A DNA stretch of 64,000 bases, taken from the NCBI RefSeq assembly GCF_016920785.2, contig NW_024609884.1:84374069-84438068 (forward strand), read 5' to 3'. A program made the position numbers and the translations under genes. The notes beneath the pieces were generated by a model that had not been told where the DNA came from, did not search any database, and was given only the letters and a program-made list of their open reading frames with translations. Below, piece by piece: positions 54,801-64,000 of this stretch; position 1 is the first letter of the stretch, and every line of letters begins with the position of its first letter. This DNA comes from Ixodes scapularis. Its lineage: Eukaryota > Arthropoda > Arachnida > Ixodida > Ixodidae.

Positions 54801-57800
54801 GAGCACTTCACGGTCAACACAAACGCTCCCGTGACGTGGCGCCACGTTCCTCGCTCCGACGCTCTTATTGGGTCACAAGAACTGTAGCCTCTACAGTTCA
54901 CCAAGTTATCGTGAAACGGAGCATAGTAGACGCACATGAACTTTTTTCATTTTTTTTTCCACAAAGTTAGTGAAGTTTAAAGTTTGGTCCGAGAGTCTCT
55001 ACTCACAGCACTGAAAACATGTTGGCCCAATGGGTTACAAGTTAATTGGTTGTGTGCAATAATGTGGGAGCAGCTCATGTAAGCAAAACAAAGAGTACAG
55101 TACTGTTTTCTAGACTGCCTGCTAGACTTGCAGTTTTTACAACGTGGGACGTCGCCCACTGGAGTGTGCGGGTAAATTTGAGTGTTGATTTTGGAACAAC
55201 CTTCGTTTGCAGTTTTCCCAATAGGTATTATGAAACTAGAGACAATGAATAGCATGCTGGGGAGAGTGAAGCCTCGGTATTCTGAAAATGTGCTCATTTT
55301 GGTTGCTCAAAAACCCGCTGGGCCTAAACTTTTCTGACCATGGGGAAAATGGCCGTTTTATATACCGTACTACCCCGAGAGAGAGCCCACTTAAAATCGA
55401 AAGCAAATCGGTTGAAAATCAGGAGTGAGCTAACTTCCGGTGTGCCATCAAAAGTTGAAAAAATGCTAGCTTGAGATATTTGGTGCCCTGCGAAACTTGT
55501 AATTGCAGGGAGGGGCAGTGAACTAAAGACGACTATTTTGTCCAGTCAGCAATGTTCGCTTATCTACAGCTGTGGCTAAGTAATGCTATTTCTGCCGACA
55601 TCACCATTGGCCAGGGCCCTGCAATTACTAGAAGTGGGCCATCTTTCGGTGTGAGGAAATTAGTAGGTTCAGAGTATAATCACATGCATAGAAGTGAAGC
55701 TAAATAAATGGGCTCTTCAATTATGCAAATGTCAAAGCATAGATTGAAATTCTAAGGATGTATTTCATCAATGTTCTTCCAAAAATGATCTAAACCAGGT
55801 AAAGATATGGCTATCTAAAAACAAAGAAAAAGTACAAAAAAAATGTAAATGTTTTTCATGTTCACAACGAAAAGCTCTGGAACAACTAGAGTTTTAGCTC
55901 AAAGCTCAAAAAGATTGAGTTACGAAAAATCAAGTCGACCTTCATTACTGACATGTCATTGGGGTCAGCAGTTTCTCACTGTGGCAAAGCCCAGGTCATT
56001 GGAACTGAAATATGATGACCTGGCTTCATCAGCCCCACTGCTGCTATCAGAGTCTGAAAAATCTATAGGATTCGCAAGAATTGCCATATTTGCAAGCGTG
56101 CATCGAACCCGTGGAAGTAGCCATAACCGTCGACGACGACATGCCGTCGGTTTTACGCTCGGCTTAAAAATTGCTGCCACGCGGAAAGAGAAACAAACAC
56201 AGTAAAGGAAACTGGTCTTCAAACTACTACCTACGAGATGGCACAGCAAGCACGGGAGCTCCGCAGGAATCGTGAAATGGGCCTCCATGCCCATCAATCA
56301 CAGGTGATCAACGTTGTATGGGCACGGTCGGGAAAGAGTTGACAGCTGATCTATGGAATTGTTCCCATTTTTGGGGCACTTGCTTGCAGTCTCACCGGGT
56401 GTATTGTGCTTCAGCCAGGTTGCTGTCTCCTCGCCTGCCCGAGGCTCTTGCAAACGCGAATAACCACGCATTGTCCACAAAAAGGCATTGCAAGCAAGTT
56501 TTATTCCTACAAAACATCTGCTCTGGAATGGACCAAGTTGCATTTTCACTCGGTCCAGTGCTTAGACGTTACACATTCTGTAGCTGGACAGTGCAATTTC
56601 AATCCACCTTGCTAGCATGCTGCAAGAAGGGGACGCAAAGAATGAGTGGAAGCTCTGCCGCGGCACGCCGCTATGCTGGGGCAGACATTTCGCAACACCT
56701 GCTACGTCGCATATGCATTCGACCAAGCAAGCAGTCTGGCCAAAACCTGTTGCAGCAATAGCTGCAGTTCCCGAACGTGCGACGTGCGCCATGAATCAGT
56801 CATTCGCAGAAAAACTGTTCAATGTATGGCCGGCAACATTGCACAAATGAATCCGTGGATCATACTGCAGCTTAATTGTCGTGCCAACTACAATTCGTAA
56901 GATGGTTTGGTCACAAGACCTCCATCCTAAAATTCTTAAAAAGCTTGCTTGTAATGGTGCAGGCATTTCTTATTGATCAACAAGGTTCTCTACTCAACTT
57001 GCATCACATAGTTATTCTCCCCATCAAAAATAAACTATAGATATTTAAAAAAAAAAGTGCATGCTGCTGTCTTGGTCTTGATTGGGAGAAAAAAAAAGTC
57101 AAAACATTGAATCTAAAAAGGCGAGAGCTGAAAATATCTAGCTACGCGACTAAAATAACCTCGAGAGTCTTCTCGTGAAGCTGAGTTCCTAACAGAAGTC
57201 TTAGAAAAGTATGGAAAAAGGCGATTTCGGAAGGAACAATTCGGCTGCGGATTGAGGGGAAAAATGGATGTAGCAGCCGCAAGGAATTGTTGCTTCTGAA
57301 AGTGCAACCAGCATGAAAGCACTGAAAATGCCATAGGGTGTTGGCCAAGCTTCATGCTGGAGTTTCACAAAGCAAGCACACACTGCTCAAAGGCATGTGC
57401 TTTTTTTTTTTTTTTTTTTTCCCAAAAGGTATGTGGCAGTGCCTAACACGTACAATGTTCACAAATGGAACAGGCCTGTTCGAGAACGTCGGTGTTCATG
57501 GGAGGAACTTTTTGGCGTGTAAACGCACAAAGGCGGAAAATGGCCAGAGACCAAACATTCACCCTGCCCAAAGGGCAGTAGGGCATTCAATCGGTATGCA
57601 AGACACAAGCCCAAACAAAATACTAAGATCATGTGGCAGCGTACGACATGCCTTTTCCAAGAACATTGTCAGCCGATTGATGAAGCAGCGAGGGAAAAGT
57701 ACAAGCACCAAACGTTCAGGTGAACACACGCAAGATGGACTAGCTGCCAATGTTAGAATGCGTACATAGTACATAAAGAAGCTAATTTTAGAAGTCAAGC

Positions 57801-58902
57801 TTTGTTAGAACATACTTGACAATCAGACTGCCCTAAAGAATAGACTGAACTATGAGTGGCTACCCATGTCTACCATATATGTGAAGATGTTGAAAATCTC
57901 CCAAGTCATCTCTTAAGTCAGATGTTTTGAAACATGCTCTATGAAATGGGTAAGCTGCCACTACTTCAGATGATCTGTCACACCCTCAGTGCAACAAAAG
58001 TTCCTTGTACTTTCAGAAGCTGACGTGGGATGAATCATTGTTGCTCATAAAAGCCAAAGTATGCATATTTGTTAGCTCTTCCGCACCTTTGGCCTAGCTT
58101 TTGTTTTCTAGATCTCAACAAACTAGCCTGGACGCCCAAAAAATTGGTTTGTAAAAGCTTTAAAAAAAACATGCTTTCATTGAGAAAACCATTAGCCCCA
58201 CCGTCAAAGTTCCACAGAAAAAAAGGAAAGCCAAAATGCAGATCGGGCACAGAGACCATTTCCCGGACTGTAAGCAAGCCGGCGAGCCACCCTCCTCGAA
58301 GGGAGTCTCCAGAAAAGAAGCTGCCCCAAACAAGACGCCGGAACGGAGTAACGACAAGCACACTACACATGGGGCCCGAGCCCCCATGTACACCTTCACA
58401 GAAAGAGCACCACCCTGCCCAAACCTGCCTACACAAAAGATCTTGTATCATGCAAGCTTAGTGCTGCCACAATGTTGGAAGAAAAGCAACCGGGAGGGGA
58501 GAAAAACACAGGCAACGAAAAGGGGAAGGGGGGGGACTAGACAAGTCAAAAAGTGCACCAAAGTCGACAGTCTTCCGTGCAAGAGTCACGTTAGCTCCGA
58601 TGCAAAATATATTATTTACTGGTACAAGTGTGGGGTCGCCGTCACAAATCGCGATAGACACAAAAAAAAATAAAAATAATAACAAAACTGAGATGCCCTA
58701 GACAGACACACCGAAGACAAGCGGTCAATGGTGCGCCACTTCAAAAGCCCGCCTGCTCGTAAAAAAATATTGCTGCAGAATCGCTCTTTCTCGTTGCACT
58801 ACTGAGGCGGGAAAGGGCCAGGGAGTGGGGGGACAACTAGGCCGAGGGGGCCTAAGCAACCAAAAGTGGCAGACTCCCAAATAGGCATCTGGCAGGGGGA
58901 GG
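51830..58902. other. Intergenic stretch between convergent ZNHIT1 and ABLIM-type gene
   Basis: Contains the 3' UTRs of both genes (ends not located; ATTAAA near 52045 is one candidate for ZNHIT1). The MITE at 54708-54921 lies here, and 55690-55850 is related to 6355-6540. Frames of 100-170 codons on either strand (for example 53874-54380) show no domain I recognise and read like decayed non-coding DNA. Confidence 0.5.
54708..54921. mobile_element. MITE with CTCCGTTTCACGATAAC ends
   Basis: 214 bp. Terminal inverted repeats of about 26 bp (CTCCGTTTCACGATAACTTG and inverse) and inner inverted AAGAGCGTC/GACGCTCTT blocks. Flanked by CATA on both sides. Confidence 0.7.
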
Positions 58903-59016
58903 CTAGAAGAGCTTGGCCCTTCTCTTGAGGTCATTGCGCTTCCATTCGGGCAGGCGATAGAACTCCAGCCGGCTCATGTGGAACAGGGCTTGGAACTCCT
59001 CGTTTGACAGGTGGCG
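58903..59016 (-). CDS. ABLIM/Unc-115-type protein, last coding exon (villin headpiece)
   Basis: Thirty-seven codons and a TAG stop form the villin headpiece core: RHLSNEEFQALFHMSRLEFY, then RLPEWKRNDLKRRAKLF at the very C-terminus. Conserved features are HLS-EEF, the buried Phe residues, the Leu-Pro-x-Trp-Lys turn, the basic helix and the terminal Leu-Phe. The headpiece binds F-actin. It joins in phase 0 to the exon at 63131-63202 over a 4.1-kb intron full of repeats. Dematin or villin are alternatives, but the preceding exon favours ABLIM/Unc-115. The 3' UTR and poly(A) site were not located. Confidence 0.9.
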   Translation of the reverse strand, partial: RHLSNEEFQALFHMSRLEFYRLPEWKRNDLKRRAKLF

Positions 59017-59754
59017 CTGCGCAGGGACATTGACATATTACAATTGCTAGCTAGGTGGAGCAAGCTGCCACCCTATTCAAAGGGTATAGCCGCACACATC
59101 AATCCATCCAGCACCTGGCACATCAAGCAAACACACGCCGATGAATCCTGGAGAAAAGCTCACCGAAGAAAAGCTCATCGGAGATAAGCTCACCAGAAAA
59201 AAGCTCACCCACTTTTGTGCGGGTCTGGAAAAAAGCTCACCTTGAATTAAATTTTTATAAAAGGTGGTTATCAATTCAATGTTCATTTGATGAAGCGAAA
59301 ATGTTCAGTTGAAAAATGAAGGTACCTAGAACTGCGGGCCGCCACATCTCTCCATCGAAAACTTTGTAAAGTGCATGAAGGTGTTTGGCGTGCCTGTCAA
59401 AGTGAATGGTTGTTACAGCTGCCTTGAAAGGGACTTCCATCATCAAAATCCTTAATAAAACATCAGAAAAAATATTCTCTCAGTTTTTCACGCGAACCTG
59501 GGTGCTCCAAGACTGCATACATGCCTGCAAAACAAGCTCGTGCAGCAGCTGATTCCTGTTTGTTATACAGCCTCCCGGAGCTTTGTCACCTGTTATGTTT
59601 CTCTGGTCATAAGCCCTCTTTTTCTCGGTCCACTGAAAAGCGTGTCACAAGAGACTGCCGTATTCACCACGCCCCGCCCCGAAGCCGCACCAGCCAAATG
59701 TATGCGCCCCGCTTATCCACTGCTCCTCGCTTTCCCGCATTGCGCAAATCATCA

Positions 59755-59790
59755 AAAGGAGAAGCGCACCTCCAGGTGCGCTTCTCCTTT
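59755..59790. repeat. Perfect 17-bp hairpin, 2-base loop
   Basis: AAAGGAGAAGCGCACCT and its exact inverse. Confidence 0.92.
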
Positions 59791-59877
59791 AACACGCACG
59801 TGCATGTCTGCAATTGTGATAAACAGAACTGTGGCTATGTTATAGCTACTTTACAGTGAAAATCGACAAAAATAGGA

Positions 59878-60092
59878 CAGTTGTTATTATAAAAACCTGT
59901 GTTATATGCTGCACGCCATCAGTTGTCCTGTGCATTAAAAAAATCGTAAAACAGTTGTTATTATAAAAACCTGTGCTATATGCTGTACGCCATCCGTTGC
60001 CCTGTGCATTAAAAAAATCGTAGAACAGTTATTATAAAAACCTGTGTTACATGCTGCACGCCATCAGTTGTCCTGTGCATTAAAAAAACCGT
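59878..60092 (+). repeat. Three-copy tandem repeat, about 70 bp
   Basis: Units contain TTATTATAAAAACCTGTG, TGCTGCACGCCATCAGTTG and CCTGTGCATTAAAAAAATCG. The second copy reads GTACGCCATCCGTTG. It precedes a GATGTAACGAATTTTGGATATAA stretch related to 21550. Confidence 0.8.
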
Positions 60093-60923
60093 GATTTTTT
60101 TTGCGGATCCCAGATGTAACGAATTTTGGATATAACAGAACATATTTCCGATTCACGTTGACTTCGTCATAATTGGGTTCGACTACATGAAAACATATTT
60201 CTCTACTGGTAAAATGTGCACTTCGATTGAATTAGTTCAATGAAGGCTCAATTCACAGATTAGTTGGTGAACTTTTCTCTGCATGCATCAAAAGGCTGGT
60301 GAGCTTTTCTCCGCATACGACGGTTTTGTGGTGAGCGTTTCTTCGGTGAGCTTATCTCTGGTGAGCTTTTTCTCCAGTGAGTTTCTCCTGTGAGCTTTTC
60401 TCTGCCGCCCCAAGCCGATATGCCAACTTGGCTGAAAAGCCGCACCTAACTGTCTGTGGAAATCCCCAAAAGAGTCCAGTCCCCCGAGAGCAATCAAAGG
60501 TTGAAAGTAAGCAGAAGTTTTCACGCTCCATTACTGCCGGGCTAGAAGCTGCGCCCAAAGTTACAAAACGAGCGCACAGAGCTTTGCTCAAAGCTCCTGA
60601 TGCACATCCTCTCGATCTCAACGTAAGAGTTGACTGTCTGCACATATGTCAGCTATTAGAATATACAGACATTTCATATCTATTTTTTAGTTAAACAGAG
60701 CAATAATTTCAAACCCTGCAATAAAACCTACCACTATAGCATACCCATTTGGTGAAATTTCAGCTCTCTCCATGCATGCACCAATTTTTCCAGCCCATTT
60801 TACAGCATACACAATTGTTTATGTGCCCGTATACATGGCCTGCACGTGACGTCATCACTTCATGGTGGTGGTCATTCCTCCTTGTTCTTGACGAGCAAAA
60901 TAAATTCAATGGTGCCAAATCTA

Positions 60924-61315
60924 CCGTATTTTCTGGTGTATAGTCTGCAGACCATATATGTTTAAAAGTTGGAATTTTACTCTGTGCAGGCTATCTACAG
61001 GTGCAGATTATACAAGGTTTTGTATTTTGCTTACATCATCCCTGTGAAAAAGACACAAAAAATCTTATGAATAACAGAGTACAATAATGGTGATTTATGT
61101 ATGACACAAGCGCCTCTGTGAGCTTATATAGCAGGCATTTGTCAAGATGAGCTGTGCATAATCATTTTTATGTTCGGATTAGGGGCTAAGTGCGGACTAT
61201 GCACCGGGTGCAAACTATCTAAGAAAAATCTCTTTTTTTTTTTTTTTTTTTTTTCAGCTGAAATTGGTTTTTGTAGACTATACACCAGGTGCAGACTAAA
61301 GTCCGGAAAATATGG
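60924..61315. mobile_element. TA-flanked MITE with CCGTATTTTC ends
   Basis: 392 bp between TA sites. Ends are CCGTATTTTCTGGTGTATAG and inverse-related CCGGAAAATATGG, with TATAGTCTGCA-type motifs repeated inside. A poor relative lies at about 42085-42435 (CATATTTTCCCGACTGTAGT ... AAATATGG). Confidence 0.6.
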
Positions 61316-61423
61316 TATGCTCCAGTTAGTATATGCTAAGCAGTGAGGCCATTGCAATAGCTGCTGAGGTGACGCCAGTGCAAGCCATGTATAGCAAAAA
61401 CGCTATACACACTTAAAGCACCG

Positions 61424-62935
61424 GAGGCCAGATTCACGAAACAATCTTACGCCAAAAAAGTGTGCACGACAAAACGTACGTGCAAATCCGTATTCACGAA
61501 GCGAACTGTTTGCAAGTTTTGCGCGAGTGACATCAGAATCCTACAACAGCTCCAGAGGTGTCTTATGCACTTTTTCACAATCAAATCAGCATGGCCTACT
61601 ACGTTGCTCAGTTACTCGCCGCAACGACCAATGGACATTTATTTTTATAGGTGCTCTACACACGCGCTCAGACATCAAGCAGCAAGAAAAAAAAAAGAAG
61701 TAGTCGAATCCAACCAAAACACAAATGAACGCTGGATTCACAGATATCCGGAAAAACGGCAACGATCCCATGGACCAAGAGACCACCAAGGACTATTTCG
61801 ACACTAGGCCTAGCAAGGCACTCCGATGCAGCGTTGCTCCGACAGCCCCTGACCAAGACCATCTGCCCTTGACCTGCTGGCTTGCCGAATGGAATACGCC
61901 CGCACGACCCTCGTGTACCTTTCCCATAAAAATAGTTTGATATTGCTGACCTCAATTTTTGGTGAAGAGGTCAGTCTGTTCCCCTTGTCACCGCCTTGTT
62001 TTCAGAGGCAGCAGTGGCGAATACTCATCGAAAAGGGACAGCTCTCATCGATTGTATCTCCTTTTTTTGCGTAGGACATAGAGCTCAAATAAATGCCGTA
62101 TGGATTACCTTCGCAACATATGGTTGTACACTTTGTTATTAGTATGTCCTTTTTATTCCGACACGATGGTACATCAACACAGTAGAGCTAGAGCAGTTCG
62201 TGGGAGCTACACAATGACGGTGCAACCTTCCTTTGCCAAGTGTCGCGTCAGCAACAAGTTGAAATAGAAAAAAATTGGTCCCGAAGCGCTTACCAAGACG
62301 CGGTACAACAACACGGTTCCAGCACTTCGATCAGACACTCGTGTTTCTGCTCCCAGTGTGAACAGGTATTTACGTGGCTCTTGCTGACATTCTCATAGTT
62401 CAAACGTATCTTCCTAGATGTCGGCTTGCTCCTGCATGCCTCAGGCCGCGAAAAACACCGCAACTATTTGTTTTTATGTGCGCCGCTTTGCAAACGAGCG
62501 GCGCGGGCCGTCTCGTTTTAGCAACGATGACAGTTGTGGTGAACTTGACTTTCTAGCGATGGAATCCGTAGCAGTCGACAAAGGCGGTTATTCCGGCCTT
62601 GGCATTCGGGCCCGTTTGAATCGTGGTAACGTCCACATTTCACTGCATGGACACGATCCCCAGACAAGCGGTGGCAGAAAGGCCGCCTGCATTTGTTGTT
62701 ATTCAGAATTCACGTGCTCCGAACTAAGCCGAGCTCTCAGATTGGTTGTTCGTATTGCCAAAGCTGTTGTCGCCATAGCAGCTGCCCGCTCTCGCGTACG
62801 AGAATTGCGCTTTCTTTCTCTCGCTTAAGAACACATTCGTGAATACCGATTTCTTCACTTCTTACGCTGTGGATAACTTACAAACTTCTTAGCTAAGTTG
62901 TCGTAACCTAAGAAGCTTTTTGTGAATCTGGCCTC
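61424..62935. mobile_element. Element with GAGGCCAGATTCAC ends
   Basis: Inverted ends GAGGCCAGATTCACGAA (left) and TTTTTGTGAATCTGGCCTC (right), 1.5 kb apart. TTACG/CGTAA motifs lie inside each end. Similar ends occur in PIF/Harbinger- and ISL2EU-type non-autonomous elements, but I see no transposase or target duplication. Confidence 0.5.
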
Positions 62936-63130
62936 AGACACACAAACTACAAAACAGCCAACCGTTCGTACAACGTGTCTGAATGATATTATGTGGGATC
63001 ATGACAACCGGGTTTTCCAGACGTGTCGTATGACATGTTGGATGCTTTATTGTGCATGTGCCCGACCCTTTAGTCTTTTCCACCTCCCACTTCGATCTAG
63101 GGGCAGAGTGTCCAGAATTTGTGCACTGAC

Positions 63131-63202
63131 CTCCAGATGGCACCTGTCGACATCCACTGGCAACCTGTAGTTCGATGTCATGAGCAGATGATATGGGTAG
63201 AG
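63131..63202 (-). CDS. ABLIM/Unc-115-type actin-binding protein, penultimate coding exon
   Basis: A 72-bp, phase-0 exon encoding LYPYHLLMTSNYRLPVDVDR then CHLE, with acceptor TTTGCAG and donor GTCAGT. The RLP-DVDR-LE pattern directly precedes the headpiece in ABLIM and Unc-115 proteins, which link LIM-domain signalling to actin filaments in neurites and muscle. The LIM-domain exons would lie right of base 64000. The paralogue name cannot be settled from this part. Confidence 0.85.
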
Positions 63203-64000
63203 CTGCAAAACGAAGAAGAGCTTCTGTGAGGCGCAGCTTTATTTTTCCAAAGTTGGGACACACCTAACCTTTCTAACAATTATAGTACCTTGTTCCAGAT
63301 TAAAAGAATTGTCACCACACTTAACATAAGATCTTTACACCACACAAATAATAGTTTTAGATATTTCTTTGTCAAACAGGATGAAGTTCTAACAATGTAC
63401 TCTAGGGTGTTTTCAGATCAGTTTGGCCACCCATGTCCGGTGACCATTTTTAATTCTTATGAGAAAAAATATTTTGTAAACTCTATAACCTTCAGAACAA
63501 AACTGAAATTCAATTTGTAAAAAAAATTGTTGTCCTTGCGGAAAAAAGTTAGAAGCATGCTCTCAGTGCGAAGCGCTTTCTGCGAATTGCGCGAAGTTGG
63601 CATTTCGAGGCACCTCTCCCAAAATAGGGCCCATTCACTTCACATGAAGATAGAGGACCAGCGAAGCTGTTATCTTCACAACTTTACGACAACTATACGA
63701 TTCACATATGATTGCAATGAATTCCTACACAACTGCATTGTTTGTCTTTATTTAATTCTTAGTGACTAAAGTGGCCATTGCCTTATGGTCATGATAAACC
63801 GCCATTGGTTGTATTTTGACTTTAGATACGTTCTTGCTAAGCGTGAGGTTGATACACGTTCTGTTGTTGATTGTTGGTATACGTGTATGTGATGGTATAA
63901 GACTATTTTAGGTTTTACAGTGACTTGGGCTCTTTATCAGCAATGCTGATAAAGAGCCCAAGTCTCTTTATCAGCGTCAGGAGCGAGAGGAAAGAAGGTA
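63203..64000. other. Intron of the ABLIM-type gene (part)
   Basis: AT-rich. GAGGACCAGCGAAGCTGTTA near 63655 resembles part of the 93-bp repeat at 1247-1432, and a perfect hairpin lies at 63922-63964. No exon found. Confidence 0.55.
63922..63964. repeat. Perfect 20-bp hairpin, 3-base loop
   Basis: GACTTGGGCTCTTTATCAGC and its exact inverse, followed directly by a third TCTTTATCAGC. Confidence 0.92.

Larger units (their letters stand above)
59143..60405. mobile_element. Element bounded by inverted arrays of GGTGAGCTTTTC
   Basis: Four copies of AAAAGCTCACC-like sequence at 59152-59243 face about six copies of GGTGAGCTTTTCTC-like sequence at 60268-60400. Between them are a perfect 17-bp hairpin (59755-59790) and a threefold tandem repeat (59878-60092). 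Family not recognised. Confidence 0.5.
59017..63130. other. Last intron of the ABLIM-type gene
   Basis: Filled by the GGTGAGCTTTTC element, the TA-flanked MITE at 60924-61315 and the GGCCAGATTC element. No gene inside. Confidence 0.65.

Noticed and set aside
1..64000. CRISPR array, bacterial operon or bacterial contamination
   Set aside because: Spliced metazoan genes and eukaryotic transposons run throughout; no regularly spaced repeats with unique spacers.

Overview
This is a eukaryotic nuclear window with long, transposon-filled introns, and three protein-coding genes can be recognised. Exon-by-exon conservation of SMC3, an intronless ZNHIT1-type gene and an ABLIM/Unc-115-type villin headpiece point to a metazoan. 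The mix of hAT, piggyBac-like, Kolobok-like, mariner/pogo-type and CR1/L2/Jockey-type elements in multi-kilobase introns fits a large arthropod genome, plausibly a chelicerate such as a tick. That taxonomic placement is inference, because no marker here fixes it.

Most of the window (2471-50710, minus strand) is the gene for the cohesin ATPase subunit SMC3. I could place 25 coding exons with splice sites and phases that close exactly, giving 964 codons from the initiator ATG through the N-terminal ATPase half, the first coiled coil, the hinge and most of the second coiled coil. The C-terminal ATPase half (signature motif, Walker B) is not found and should lie beyond base 1. Two introns are unusual: intron 17 is GC-AG, and intron 18 has all the marks of a U12-type AT-AC intron.

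SMC3 starts head to head with an intronless ZNHIT1-type gene (51299-51829, plus strand) across a 588-bp intergenic segment that carries two E2F-like sites next to SMC3. From the right edge, the last two coding exons of an ABLIM/Unc-115-type gene (minus strand, 63131-63202 and 58903-59016) end in a villin headpiece. It is convergent with ZNHIT1, with about 7 kb of repeat-rich sequence between.

The rest is repeats. SMC3 intron 11 contains a near-complete hAT element (28369-31421) whose transposase has one frameshift and one nonsense codon. Intron 14 contains a second hAT-type element (15881-20101) split by a 5'-truncated LINE. Intron 15 contains a deletion derivative of a piggyBac element between two TTAA sites, and a minisatellite rich in GTCACGTGAC inside a fold-back element. 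Intron 4 contains a Kolobok-like TTAA element. Intron 6 contains a palindromic TA-flanked element inserted into a repeat whose uninterrupted relative lies in intron 11. Many TA-flanked MITEs and an unusual number of short-loop near-perfect hairpins occur. I saw no wholly new gene system; the best leads are the U12 intron, the two hAT elements with polarised subterminal repeats, and the fold-back and hairpin population.
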